Shown: piece after piece, positions 22,692 to 33,457 of the stretch
Numbering within the stretch: position 1 is the first letter of the stretch
How the letters are laid out: each line of letters starts with the position of its first letter
Assembly (NCBI GenBank): GCA_036674765.1
Contig: JARVKI010000024.1
Span: 411,316-475,315, forward strand
Direction of reading: 5' to 3'
Source of the DNA: Seiridium cupressi
Lineage: Eukaryota > Ascomycota > Sordariomycetes > Amphisphaeriales > Sporocadaceae
Length of the DNA stretch: 64,000 nucleotides
The notes under the pieces: generated by a model
Told to the model about the DNA's origin: nothing
Databases searched by the model: none
Seen by the model: the letters and a program-made list of their open reading frames with translations, nothing else
Made by a program: the position numbers and the translations under genes

Positions 22692-25600
22692 ATGATGGCC
22701 GAAAACGCTGCTGCAAAGATACATCCTTTCTTCTCAGCACCAAAAAGCGTCGCTCCAAACATCGCTTCAACGACTGATGCCACGCGCCCCGTCACTCCAG
22801 ATCCCTCCTGCAGTCCCGCTTCCGACGAGGCACACGAAAATATCCAGGCAGCTGACGACGAAACTGAGCTTGCCCAGGGAAGGAGGAAGCGGCGCAAGAC
22901 CGACTCAGCTGCAGAGGTCCAACAACCAGCCAAACGTGGTCGCCCGAAAGGAAAGGCAAAGCCAAGAGTCTCCACGGGTAGCAACATCACCAATCACTTC
23001 GGCCCAAAAGACGACGGTGATTCCGGCAGTGCTGTACATACCAATGAGTCGCACGATGCAGGTCCAGAAGTTGTCAAGACCGAACCAGAACAAAGTGCAG
23101 AACAATCACAGCAGGTGCAGACACCTCCACCCACGGTGGTTCCCGAGCAACCACCAGCACAAAATGACGAGGAACAAACCCAAGAGTCAAAGCCGAGAAA
23201 GATACTAAGGTTCAACCCCAAAACCGGAACTATAGGCTCTCCGCCGAGAACCAAAGCACAGCCCCCAGATGAGGTTGTGCTGAATCACAAGCCCGCCGTC
23301 AAATCGAGAAAGCCTAAGAAAACGACAAGTTTGGTGGTCCGTATTAACTATGACTTTGACGAAGGCGTGCGCGTTCGCATCGGGGAGAAGATTGAGGAGA
23401 TATTCAGTGGTGTGCGTTATATTTCTCCCAAGAGTAATGAGCATACTTCTGCACAATCAACAACACAGCAGACTACTCCCCCAACCTCTAGTCAGGGCAC
23501 ACCTAAAAAGCAGGCATCAAAGAAGGGGCATACTCTGATGAAAGCTAAGCCGGCCCATCCATTCTTCACTGCCAAATCAAAGGCAACTTCTACTGCCGCA
23601 GATGCGGTAGAAGGACCAAAATCACCTGTCAAAAGGCAGTCTATATTCACATCGACCCCTTGTTCACCAAAGCACGCTCGTCAGCAAGCCAGCAAGTTCA
23701 ACTTCCCGCAGTTTGGCAACAAAGCAGGCGGTCTCAAATTTCCCGGAGCTCGACATGCGGCATGGCCATGGAGAGGGATAGTGCACTTGCATGGCGATGA
23801 GCGCGATGTCGATTCCGCAACACAAATTGAAAGTTATTGGGAAAAACACGCCAGTAGGAAAGCCAAGGGGCGTGAGGTCGAATTTCCAGCCGACGAATCT
23901 GTCTTGGGCCACGTTGAACGCCAACTTCACCTTGACGAGTTGGCCGAAGAGCTAAAGACCTTGAACACTGAGGACTTCCTACCTACACCACCCACATTGC
24001 GAACTCCGGAGCGTCATTTTGAGAGTGGACACAGGCTGCAAGCCAGGATAAAACAAGAATTGTGCACATACACGGGCGACAAGAGAAAAACACATCCAGC
24101 AATTTTCGCTGGTTTTCATACCCTCACGACAACGCTCCCTGCATTCGATAGATCAACTTGCGAAAGCACTTCTTGGGCACAGAAATATGGCCCAATCAAA
24201 GCAAATCAGGTTCTCCAAAACGGAAAGGAAGCCGAACTCTTGCGGGACTGGCTTCAAACCCTGAAGGTGCAGAGTGTGGACACTGGCGCGTCAGACGGCA
24301 ACGCTGCAAACCCCAAGTCGGCTCTTGTCAAGAAGAAGAAACGAAAAAAGCTCGATGGATTCGTTATCTCTAGCGATGAGGAGCAAGCATTGATGGATGA
24401 AATTTCCGACGACGAATCTGCATGGCTGCCGAACAGTGTTCATGGTAGTTCAAAAAGAACTGTTGTACGAAGTGGATCCTCCAAGGATGTGAAGCTCACG
24501 AATACCGTCCTCCTCAGTGGTCCTCATGGTTGTGGTAAAACTGCGACTGTCTATGCTATCGCGAAAGAATTGGACTTTGAGGTGTTTGAGATAAGCCCAG
24601 GATCACGGAGAAACGGCAAAGACATCATCGAGAAGATCGGTGACATGACTAGAAATCACCAAGTCTCACACAAACAGGAATCACCACAGCCTGATGACAC
24701 CATCAATGCCGATGATGTTGCTCGTGACATTAGTTCGGGGAAACAGGGAATGATGACGGCCTTCTTCAAGCCCAACGCGGTTGGTGTACCTAAGTTAGCC
24801 AAGAAGCAGCCCATCAAGAAGCTAGAAAAGACACTCCATGACAAACCCATAAAGAGGTCGAATAAAGCCCAAAAGCAGTCTCTCATCCTGCTTGAAGAGG
24901 TCGACATTCTTTATGAAGAAGACAAGCAGTTCTGGGCGACAGTCATCAGTCTCATGGCTCAGTCAAAACGACCTTTCATCATGACATGCAACAATGAAAA
25001 CCTGGTACCAGTCCAAAGTTTGAGCTTGCATGGCATATTCCGGTTTGGCGCTGCACCCAAGGACCTGGCGGTTGACCACCTTCTTCTCATTGCTGCCAAT
25101 GAGGGTCATGCACTTAGCCGACCAGCCGTGGAAGCCCTTTACGAGTCTCGCAGCTGCGATCTACGTGCATCCATTGCTGAGCTCCAATATTGGTGCCAGA
25201 TTGGAGTCGGGGATTCGAAAGGAGGCCTGGGGTGGTTTTATCGAACATGGCCGAAAGGATCCGATCTTGATGAGCATGGGGACAGAATACGAGTTGTCAG
25301 CTCTGGTACTTATCAGGCGGGTATGGGCTGGCTAGGCCGGGATCCTCTAAGCAATTCCTTCAACTCTTCGAGCATCGAGGGGGAAATCATACGGCAGGCC
25401 TGGGACAACTGGGCCCTCGACACTGAGGACTGCGAAGTCTCAGCAAAAGCCCTGGAAGAGGTCGAGGCTGCAAGCGCCGCACAGCTAGGGCATAAGGATC
25501 GACTAGCTCTTCTCGATATTGCTGACTCATTCTATGACTCCTTGAGCGTGGCAGACTTGGCTTCTCAAGGGTTTTTTTCAAACCGGAACCAAGCACTCTT

Positions 25601-26312
25601 GGACCCGTCACTTCCGGGGTTGCCAAGCAAAGTCAAGGACGACTTCATCATTGGTCTTCAGCTTCTCGACGCCCCGACTCTGTGCCGTTATGAAACTACA
25701 ACATTCGACCTTGCTACGAGCATTAGGAGTTTAGCCCGCGCACAGGTTGCCGAGACGCATATCGCCCCTCTGGTTGATCATCACCCTCTTGACGAGATGG
25801 CGGCGATCCAAAAAATCCAAACCAGCTTCAACAAACCTCCTGCTTTCCAACCCGCAGTCACCAGATACGACTATAGTCTAGCCTTTGACCCCATTGCAAT
25901 TTCCGAGAAGGCTCTCGCCCAATCTTCAGGTTACCTGGACCCTTCGGTATTCGATCGCACTATGAGAATGATTACGTTGGATGTAGCGCCATACGTGCGA
26001 AGCATCGTAGCATATGATCAGCGGCTACAAGCGGAACGTCTGCTTCGCAGCAATCTGTTGAGCGAGGGAGGCAAACCCAAGAAACGGATGCGCTCAACCA
26101 GGGCAGCGTACTCTGCTTTGGGGGGCGGCTCCCGAGCTAGCACGCGGCGCGAGAAATACTTCTGTGCTGGTCTGAATCCTCATCTCGTTATGCAGACTGG
26201 CGGAAAGGGATGGGAAACGCTGGCAAATGATGGGCACGTCGGGACAGGAAACCAGGGGAGTTATCAATCCTCAATAGCAAGTTCTGATGACATGGATACT
26301 TCTACAGGTTGA
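22692..26312 (+). CDS. elg1: Elg1/ATAD5-type RFC-like AAA+ ATPase (PCNA unloader)
   Basis: Single-exon gene of 1206 residues; MMAEN gives two adjacent ATGs. The N-terminus has an HPFFSAPKS stretch resembling a PCNA-interacting peptide, followed by a long disordered basic region. The AAA+ core has Walker A GPHGCGKT from residue 610 and Walker B LILLEEVD from residue 731, with a polar insert (about 655-725) between them. Downstream, FIMTCNNENLVP carries the sensor-1-type asparagine, and the helical RFC-like lid follows. The ATPase style and the large N-terminal extension fit Elg1/ATAD5, the alternative clamp-loader large subunit that unloads PCNA (including SUMO- or ubiquitin-PCNA) after replication. 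A Rad17/Rad24- or Ctf18-type identity is less likely given the N-terminal layout. Nuclear. Confidence 0.85.
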   Translation: MMAENAAAKIHPFFSAPKSVAPNIASTTDATRPVTPDPSCSPASDEAHENIQAADDETELAQGRRKRRKTDSAAEVQQPAKRGRPKGKAKPRVSTGSNITNHFGPKDDGDSGSAVHTNESHDAGPEVVKTEPEQSAEQSQQVQTPPPTVVPEQPPAQNDEEQTQESKPRKILRFNPKTGTIGSPPRTKAQPPDEVVLNHKPAVKSRKPKKTTSLVVRINYDFDEGVRVRIGEKIEEIFSGVRYISPKSNEHTSAQSTTQQTTPPTSSQGTPKKQASKKGHTLMKAKPAHPFFTAKSKATSTAADAVEGPKSPVKRQSIFTSTPCSPKHARQQASKFNFPQFGNKAGGLKFPGARHAAWPWRGIVHLHGDERDVDSATQIESYWEKHASRKAKGREVEFPADESVLGHVERQLHLDELAEELKTLNTEDFLPTPPTLRTPERHFESGHRLQARIKQELCTYTGDKRKTHPAIFAGFHTLTTTLPAFDRSTCESTSWAQKYGPIKANQVLQNGKEAELLRDWLQTLKVQSVDTGASDGNAANPKSALVKKKKRKKLDGFVISSDEEQALMDEISDDESAWLPNSVHGSSKRTVVRSGSSKDVKLTNTVLLSGPHGCGKTATVYAIAKELDFEVFEISPGSRRNGKDIIEKIGDMTRNHQVSHKQESPQPDDTINADDVARDISSGKQGMMTAFFKPNAVGVPKLAKKQPIKKLEKTLHDKPIKRSNKAQKQSLILLEEVDILYEEDKQFWATVISLMAQSKRPFIMTCNNENLVPVQSLSLHGIFRFGAAPKDLAVDHLLLIAANEGHALSRPAVEALYESRSCDLRASIAELQYWCQIGVGDSKGGLGWFYRTWPKGSDLDEHGDRIRVVSSGTYQAGMGWLGRDPLSNSFNSSSIEGEIIRQAWDNWALDTEDCEVSAKALEEVEAASAAQLGHKDRLALLDIADSFYDSLSVADLASQGFFSNRNQALLDPSLPGLPSKVKDDFIIGLQLLDAPTLCRYETTTFDLATSIRSLARAQVAETHIAPLVDHHPLDEMAAIQKIQTSFNKPPAFQPAVTRYDYSLAFDPIAISEKALAQSSGYLDPSVFDRTMRMITLDVAPYVRSIVAYDQRLQAERLLRSNLLSEGGKPKKRMRSTRAAYSALGGGSRASTRREKYFCAGLNPHLVMQTGGKGWETLANDGHVGTGNQGSYQSSIASSDDMDTSTG

Positions 26313-26661
26313 GGTTTAGCTAGGATTGCTTTGCTGAGCGGACTGGATCATGATATAGGGGCTTCGGGTGAAGTGAAGTTAAGTTACATGGCATTACAGT
26401 ATTTAGAGCACATAAAGATCATCATTAGACTGATGAGCCACGCTATATCCTATGAGGTAAGGTAACATTTCTGCCCTAGATAGCAGTGTTCTGGTACCAA
26501 GGACATTACTGAATCTACAGGAGACTGCCGTACTATCCTTCGCGATTATTTCCTATTCAATATCAAAGGCTTTTTAGATCTTGCTATGGCCAAATAGGGA
26601 TTTACCCACGAAGTCTTTAGTCCTATGGTCTTTCCGTAGTGGCTAAACAGCCAGCAGAAGA
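26313..26661. other. Short intergenic region between convergent genes
   Basis: Contains the 3' ends of elg1 (+) and the downstream minus-strand gene. Nothing else is seen. Confidence 0.5.
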
Positions 26662-27858
26662 TCACACCTCGGCGTGTTTCCTCTTTGCACCCTTACGTAT
26701 AGGCATTATCTCTACATCTACATGCCCCACACCGTCGATTTCTCCTGTAATTCTAAAGCCAGGGCCGCCCGACAATCCCTGGAGTAGTTCTTGGCCGGCT
26801 TCCAGGGCCGACTGGATTCCTTGCTTCCCTGTGTTTCCAGAGCTTCGTTCGGTTCTTCTTTCTCTCCTCTTCCGCGGCGATGCTTCGGTCACACTTTCGT
26901 CTGCCGAGTTGTCATCCTCTCGCTCGTCCTCGTCCACGTCATCGCTGTATACCGTAGGTGGCTCGGAATCCGAGTCTGCGGCACGACCCTTGCCCCTTTG
27001 TTGCCTTCTTTGATACACCCCTCTGGTCGGAGCCCTTGAGGGACCCGGAACCGATGAATTTGTCGGGCGCTCGTCTGGCTCTACAAAGCGACTGCGCCCC
27101 AAGCGGCCATATTTTTCTCTTGGCCCATATGTTGAGTGAGTCGGAGATTCAGCGGCAGAGCCGAGGACATGTGCTGTCTCAGCGGCGTCATTTGGAGGTG
27201 TTCTGACAGGCTCAATATAGTCAGTCTGCATCAAGTCAGGTCCGTGATGGCGCGTATCTTGAACATCTTTAGGGTCTTCATAATGGCTCGTATCTTTTAC
27301 GTCGTTGTGGGCTTCCTGCAGCGGCAGATCCAAGGGGATATCATGCCATCTCGAGATGGACTCGAGCGGCTCCGCTGCATCGTAAGCACACACGACCAGG
27401 AGGCCCGGCGAGAGGCCGTTGTCGGCGAGCGGCAAATGGACGACTACGTTCGACGCGACTTCCATCCTGTGGCCAGCAGGGAGAATGTGCTCGGGCTCCA
27501 TAGAGTACAGTAGCGGCTCGCCATTTGTTAACGTGTTGGCTAGCATTGGCGTCGTAAACGGCGTCATTGGGTATTGCACGTCCATGTTGGGAAGCTTGAC
27601 GTGGTTGTTGGCATCGCGGCCGATCACGATATCACTGGTTGCTGGATCGGGACTGATTCTCAATACGCTGCCCCTGTTCATTCGAAAGAGCACAACGCTT
27701 GGGTTTAGGCGCTGGACAAGTCGAATCGACGATGAAACCATGATGGCATCAACTGGGCTGTGGCTCATAAGGAGCAACTGCACAGAGGCTCCCTCTCTTG
27801 TCGCCATCGCAAACACACTGACGGAGTTTGTAGAGGGTTGTCGACGTTTGGGGCTCAT
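26662..27858 (-). CDS. Nuclear-looking protein of unknown function, possible FHA-like N-terminus
   Basis: An uninterrupted 398-codon frame from the ATG at 27856-27858 (MSPKRRQPST; a later M at residue 18 is an alternative). The first 150 residues contain a stretch reading SDIVIGRDANNHVKLPNMDVQYP and later HILPAGHRMEV. This loosely follows the IGR-x-NH-V pattern of FHA phosphopeptide-binding domains, but the GR/SxxH/N register is incomplete. The second half is disordered, acidic then basic (DEDEREDDNSADES, RKRRERRTER), and the protein ends IRKGAKRKHAEV, a plausible nuclear localisation signal. Probably a nuclear or chromatin-associated protein; function unknown. It converges with elg1. Confidence 0.65.
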   Translation of the reverse strand: MSPKRRQPSTNSVSVFAMATREGASVQLLLMSHSPVDAIMVSSSIRLVQRLNPSVVLFRMNRGSVLRISPDPATSDIVIGRDANNHVKLPNMDVQYPMTPFTTPMLANTLTNGEPLLYSMEPEHILPAGHRMEVASNVVVHLPLADNGLSPGLLVVCAYDAAEPLESISRWHDIPLDLPLQEAHNDVKDTSHYEDPKDVQDTRHHGPDLMQTDYIEPVRTPPNDAAETAHVLGSAAESPTHSTYGPREKYGRLGRSRFVEPDERPTNSSVPGPSRAPTRGVYQRRQQRGKGRAADSDSEPPTVYSDDVDEDEREDDNSADESVTEASPRKRRERRTERSSGNTGKQGIQSALEAGQELLQGLSGGPGFRITGEIDGVGHVDVEIMPIRKGAKRKHAEV

Positions 27859-28172
27859 TCAAATATAAATAGCTTATACGTACTTTATCATTGTCTTCAT
27901 TGTGGGCATAGTGATAGGAATCAATGCTCTTTAACGATGTTACAATAGATACAACTAGGCATTGTCGAGAACAAAGAGATGTACCATGGTTTCAAATAAA
28001 CAAACATGACTGAGGCGCGGTTCAAATAAACATTAGCCACGTGGCCTTCACACTCAGTGTAAGATCAATCTGGTTTGGGTCCATGGTGGACGATATTGAT
28101 AAGTCATGAGAACAAAGGGACAATGGCTGCATGAGTAAAAATGGTATTAAACATTCAGTCGTAATTTCATAA
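27859..28172. other. Intergenic spacer
   Basis: A 314-base spacer between two minus-strand genes. It should hold the promoter of the unknown nuclear protein and the 3' end of the phosphatase gene. No gene is seen. Confidence 0.5.
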
Positions 28173-29603
28173 TTATGCGAAAGCATTGTATCGCTTCCCA
28201 ACCACGGTGCCGTTGCCGACAGCGGGATCTGTGTAGATGGAAAGCGTGTCGGTGCCGTTGTCATAGTCAACACCACACTTCTCCGAATAGCCGCTAAACA
28301 TATCAACTCTCTCCTGGAGGTAACTCTCGAAGCCACTTCTTGAGCAGGTAGTCCCAGGTCCATCGATACAGTCCGTCAATGGCTGCGGCGCGCTGTTGAC
28401 AAGGACGCGGTAGTACTCCCCATCCTCGTATCCGTAGCTGCCAGTGCAGTTGAGACGCTCAATGGCGAGGTTGCTGAGGAAGGGCAAGACGTGCGAACTC
28501 TTCCATGCCCGACGGTAGTTGATCCTGTCCAATGGCATCGTGTCGTTGATCTGGGCTTCACTGCCACCAAACTCGGAGTTGTTGAAGAGGCCCATAGCAA
28601 CGAAGACCATAGGTGGGAGCTCGCGGTGCGTAAAACTGATGTAGAGATCCTGGTCATCGGTGCCTTCGCTCATGAGAAGGTTAGCTGTCGCATTGAACCA
28701 CGGCAGCCCAACATATCCAGCGACCTCGTTACCGTAGCCAACATTGTAGTGGTATCGGACATCTTCGGTGTACTCCCACGACAGCCAGTCATCAGGCGAG
28801 AAGAGCTCGAGGTTGCAGAAAGGCGAGCTGCCACGGATGACAGATTCATAGCCGCACAGCTCCATCATGCCGTAGACATCTTCGGTTGTGAAGTTAAAGT
28901 CCGGAGCGGCATCGCTGAAACGAGCAATGATGGGCTTTGTGAATTTCTCCTGGTACACTGCGGATTCGTCACTGCCGGACGAGGATGAGTATGCCGGACA
29001 GCTCGAGTAGGGCGTCAAGCTGTCGGCTCCAGCCTCCTTGGATTCGTAGATGCTCACCACGTTGATGGTGTCGTCGTCGGTCTCGAATCCGCGGACGAGA
29101 GCCTGGGCGGACTTGTAGGTGCGTTCCGCGGATGAAGTCCACACGCGTTGCGGGAGCCGGAGGTTGGGGTATCGGAATGACAGGTCCACGCCGAGTTCAG
29201 TTGCCTCCAATTTACCCACTCGAGTCAAAATTTCTTCCTCGGACTCGGAGACGGCCGGTGACCAGTTCGCCAGGAAGTTCAGAGTTGGGATCTTGGCCCA
29301 GTCAATGCCGGTGTGGTTTTGCCATTTCGAGATGAATGGCTCAATGTACTCCTCGTAATCGTAGTCGTTTGCAAAGATGGCGGCGTGGCGGGACAGGTAA
29401 GCTGCGCGGTCTGCTGTACAGCCTTGAGGGGGTTCGGGAGACGCTGCAGGATCCTGCGGCTCGAAGTAGGGCGCAATTCCTCCCAAGTGCTCAAGGGGGT
29501 TGAAATTGTAGGTTGAGTAGAGCGAGGCTGCGGATGAGGAGGCAGCGAATGGCAGCAGATTCAGCAGGAGCTTACAGCTCGGGGAGCGGCAATCAGAGAG
29601 CAT
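28173..29603 (-). CDS. Secreted histidine acid phosphatase (phytase-like branch)
   Basis: Single-exon frame of 476 residues, start ATG at 29601-29603. A hydrophobic segment near residues 11-28 (KLLLNLLPFAASSSAASL) looks like a signal peptide. The active-site region reads YLSRHAAIFANDYDYEEY with R72-H73; the usual RHGxRxP is altered to RHAAI. The second signature is FTHRELPPM with H326, where the classical HD is HRE. VWTSSAERTYKSA near residue 157 is the expected acid phosphatase segment, and several Cys residues and N-x-S/T sites fit an extracellular glycoprotein. The fold family hydrolyses phosphomonoesters, including phytate in some members. Because the conserved RHG and HD residues vary, substrate and activity should not be assumed. 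No intron is needed to keep the frame. Confidence 0.8.
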   Translation of the reverse strand: MLSDCRSPSCKLLLNLLPFAASSSAASLYSTYNFNPLEHLGGIAPYFEPQDPAASPEPPQGCTADRAAYLSRHAAIFANDYDYEEYIEPFISKWQNHTGIDWAKIPTLNFLANWSPAVSESEEEILTRVGKLEATELGVDLSFRYPNLRLPQRVWTSSAERTYKSAQALVRGFETDDDTINVVSIYESKEAGADSLTPYSSCPAYSSSSGSDESAVYQEKFTKPIIARFSDAAPDFNFTTEDVYGMMELCGYESVIRGSSPFCNLELFSPDDWLSWEYTEDVRYHYNVGYGNEVAGYVGLPWFNATANLLMSEGTDDQDLYISFTHRELPPMVFVAMGLFNNSEFGGSEAQINDTMPLDRINYRRAWKSSHVLPFLSNLAIERLNCTGSYGYEDGEYYRVLVNSAPQPLTDCIDGPGTTCSRSGFESYLQERVDMFSGYSEKCGVDYDNGTDTLSIYTDPAVGNGTVVGKRYNAFA

Positions 29604-32600
29604 GATGGCGATGTCACGGCACGGAAAGTTTGTCTCGGGAGTAGCTAGCGACTGACTCTACGCAGCGTCCTGGGGACGAGAACATGTTATATCCCGGCTC
29701 GCATTATTGTCATTACATTGTTTACTAAGTTTGCTAGTTGGCGGAGCTCACCAGCGGAGCGCGGCCGGTCGTTGTCTGGCGATCGTTTATTCATTAAAGC
29801 CGGCTCCTGGCGTCATTGGCCCCTGCGCAGGCCACTTAAAAGTAGGCCTAGGGCTTTACAGGTTAACAAACCAAGCTTTGGCCGTTCTTGGCTGCCGCTT
29901 CTCCACGCGCAGCACCCAAATGCCCTGTTCCTGGACCAGCACAACGTCATCAACCACAGTTCGGGCAGCTTCCACTCACCTCTTCTCATGCCATGACGAA
30001 TCGGACATTTTGGCCCGTTCGGCTGTGCGGCAAAGACATTGGATGCCCCTGGTTCCTGACGAGCCTACAACCTGAAAAGGGACAATGCAACACTGCAGCT
30101 GCATGCTACATATGTACATACGACACTGTTGACAGCTCATTTCCACCGTGTCAACTGTATCATTGGTGCCTCCTGTCGCGCCGTGCTTCCACTCCCAGCC
30201 ACACGCGCATCTCCAAACCGACCATCACAATCTCCCACCACGATGAAGTGGCCTCGTTTGCCTTCCTTCAAAAAGCTTCCCCTGCTAGGCTGTATATGGT
30301 GTGGGTCAAGACGTCTACTTACATAGATCTTGCTCGCAGTTAACAGTGACCAATTATGTTGTGAACTAACACGCGGGAAGACACCATGAGTGCGATACTC
30401 TCTTTGCTTGCCATTTTCTTGACTATAACACGATCCAATCTGCGACATGAGTAAAGTGACAGTTGTGAACTCTACTAAGCGGACAAGGAAGTCCACCAGG
30501 ACGCTTTCAGAAATATCACAACCAACATACCATTAGTGCTTAGGCTTGTAGCCAGACTACTCACTTATACGATCATATCAAATCGGCCCACTTCTAGAAA
30601 TGGCGGTCTCCTTTACACGAAGTTGTGACAAGTCTTTCGATACGAACCCAATCTAACAAAACCCATCATGACGATGCAGCATAAAGAAAAGGATGCTGCT
30701 CGTGAAAGTTGAACAGAGTAACTACGGGTCAGGGATGAGGAAAGCGTGGAGAATGTCTAGTTAGGCAGGCTGATGCATAATTAGTACATATATCTCACGA
30801 ACAAGTGGCCGTTGTACATAACACATCATAAGTGCTTCCGTCACTTGAATGAGTTAGATCATCGAAAGCACAGTGATGGATTCTTTTCCTGTCCACTACA
30901 TAAGCTCGTCGCAGCCGTTCGCTATTCCTGTTAAGGAAGCGAAAGGGGAGGAAATCAACACGCGTCATGGTAGGGCGATTCGTTCTGATGCCGTTTAATA
31001 TTCGGCTCGCCATTGATTCAGAAGACCCATCATAAACATACAAAAATTTCAAGCTGTCAGTCTCCAGACCCGGTAGGTAGAGCTCGTGCCATTACCGCAG
31101 CTGTTATTCTCGACGAGATTCTTGCGAGGATACCTGCGCTCGTAATGTTCACAGCTATATCCAGGACCAGGGGCCTGAAAACATCTCACATCGTGGAGAA
31201 GCTATTGAAGTAAGACATGAATACCATAGCAACATCCTTTTCTAGTGTGATCTGCGGGATATTTATTGCCCACGTCGCACGATCTACGAATCCGTAGAGC
31301 CACCTGCTATATTGTCATAGGGGTAACTATATGGCCTTATAAGAATGTTCTCCACCGAACGTAACGTCTTTTTACTGACTTTCTGCAGGTTTGCGAATTT
31401 CCGGAAAGCTGGGACCGCCGATGGTGATGCACGCAACTGCCTGCATTACTGACCGAGGATGGGCTGAAAGCCCCTAGCAAGAGAGGTGTGAGAGCACCAG
31501 AGAGAACATACGGAGGCGTACGTGTCATCTTTTGTTCAATATCATCGAGATTCTTGAAACTGGGAAAACCTCGACCAAATAGCTAGAGCATCGGGCTGTG
31601 ATGCTAGGTCTCACTCCCCATGTATGAAGTGCCGGCAAGAGATTAGGTCGGCGATGAACTGAGGTAATAAAACCACCGAGCTCAGTTTGAAGCAGAAAGG
31701 TTAGTGAATGCGCGTAATTATTGCCTGTTCAGTTGTCACGTAGGATCAAGCCCGCGCCTAAGTAACACCAACATGCACAATTTTGGTGGTACTTTTTGAC
31801 ATTCATCATGGCTTTTGCCCTTTAGATTGAGGCAGATTCGATGTAGAACTGGTTTCACTTTTCTTTCCTGTTTCCTCCTTTTTTCACATTGCCAAGTCAC
31901 GTTCCCAACGTCGGTGTTTTGTCAACATGTGCGAAATGACATTAGTAACACCATATCCTGAGGAACTTTTCGAGGCCAAGAGGATCTGAGACGTGACTAA
32001 GCCGGCCTATTTACACCGAACACCGAGTCCCAGATCGACGTTTCATCGACAGTCAGCGTCGGAATTCAAAAGGGTACCTCAGAATTCACCGAGGTTTGCT
32101 GGATGACTGGCCAATTATCACGTGGCAAAAGGATGCTACAAATATTTCAAGCACCATGAAGGCAATGCTCCAGGTCAGGTGAGGATGTCGGGCCAATGAT
32201 ATATTGTGAATGACTTTAAATGAATTGGGTGGGATACTCAATGCATTCCTCCTCCGTAAAGAAACGACGGCTTAAACAGTCGCCCTTTCTACGCTTCCCG
32301 CGTATTGTGCAATCTGAGTCTCACGTCATTGAATAATTGTCATCTGAATCAGCCAAAAGGTCGATCAATGTCTGCATTGAGACAAAACAAGGGGCCAAAA
32401 GGTACCATTCATATCTAAAAAGGGTTGGGTCAGCACGGCAGCCTGCACATTGGTTCGCCATTGGTTCGGTCACAGGACGTGGCACGCCTTGAGAGACGCT
32501 GAGTTTCCCGCTGCAAAAGAAAGAGTGCCAAACCACATTAGCGAGACTCCTCTGTGGCATTACCAAGCACAGACCAGATCTCTTATATGAGATATCGAAG

Positions 32601-33115
32601 CTGGGTTCTGACTTGAATATTTCGCAAAATGGTAAGGAGAGCTTCGAGTAGAAACCGAATCCAGGCTTCGATACTTAATACCCCTTCGTCATCAGCAACA
32701 ACTAACTACATCATTCGATCTTACCTGCCAAATCCGCCGGCCTTCTAGATGACATTGGAATAGGACCAATCGGCCGAAGTGAGATTATGTACCTGAAGTT
32801 TCGCATCCTCCTGGTGCTACATGTCAAAAGGGGATACTCCGTAGCAGCTGATCTCGAGGAGGAATATCGAGGTCGTGCAGGAGGGTCATCAGATGCGATC
32901 AGTAGTGAAGGCAGATAGGAAGGCAAGCAAGTGTCAAGACGGATGGTCCGGAAAGATAGAACCAATACAAGTATAAAATGGCCACCTCAGGTCCCAGTAA
33001 CTCCTCGATACCATGACATTAAGACTATCAACAGCTCAACTTTACTCGAAAACTCTTCAGACCTGATTTCACGCTTCTTCCATCTCACAATATTCAACAC
33101 CCCTTTCTCTCCAAG
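29604..33115. other. 3.5 kb intergenic region without a recognised gene
   Basis: No coding frame here resembles a family I know, and no long frame with plausible start and codon usage was found on either strand. The last 150 bases before 33116 are CT-rich, as expected of the promoter of the small secreted protein. No repeat or transposon remnant was recognised by eye. Confidence 0.5.
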
Positions 33116-33457
33116 ATGAAGTTCCCAGCCGTCCTCGCCCTCCTAAGCCCTGCTCTGGCATTCACGGGCCGCATGACATACTACACTCCCGGGCTTGGAG
33201 CCTGTGGACAGAACAACTCCCCCAGCGACTTCATCGTCGCCATCGGGGCAGCCCGGTGGACGGCGAGCAACCCGAACAATGACCCGCTGTGTCAGAACAG
33301 TATCAGGATCTCGTACGGCGGCAAGACTGTCACCGCCAAGGTCGTTGACAAGTGCCCCGGCTGCGGAGCCAACGACATTGACGTCAGTCCCGCCGTTTTC
33401 CAGCAGTTCGCGTCTCTCGACACAGGGGTACTCACCGTGGACTGGAACTTTGCTTAG
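33116..33457 (+). CDS. Small secreted double-psi beta-barrel (RlpA/expansin-like) protein
   Basis: A 113-residue protein with a clear signal peptide (MKFPAVLALLSPALA, likely cleaved near residue 15-17). The mature part is one double-psi beta-barrel domain. GRMTYYTPGLGACGQNN is the usual start of fungal RlpA-like/barwin-like proteins, followed by the VVDKCPGCGANDIDVSPAVF core that carries the conserved aspartates and paired cysteines. Four Cys are visible (CGQ, LCQN, KCPGC). Relatives include plant-induced secreted proteins, expansin-like proteins and GH45-related folds. Most have no demonstrated enzyme activity and are thought to bind or loosen cell-wall polysaccharide. Single exon; the preceding 150 bases are CT-rich. 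Confidence 0.85.
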   Translation: MKFPAVLALLSPALAFTGRMTYYTPGLGACGQNNSPSDFIVAIGAARWTASNPNNDPLCQNSIRISYGGKTVTAKVVDKCPGCGANDIDVSPAVFQQFASLDTGVLTVDWNFA

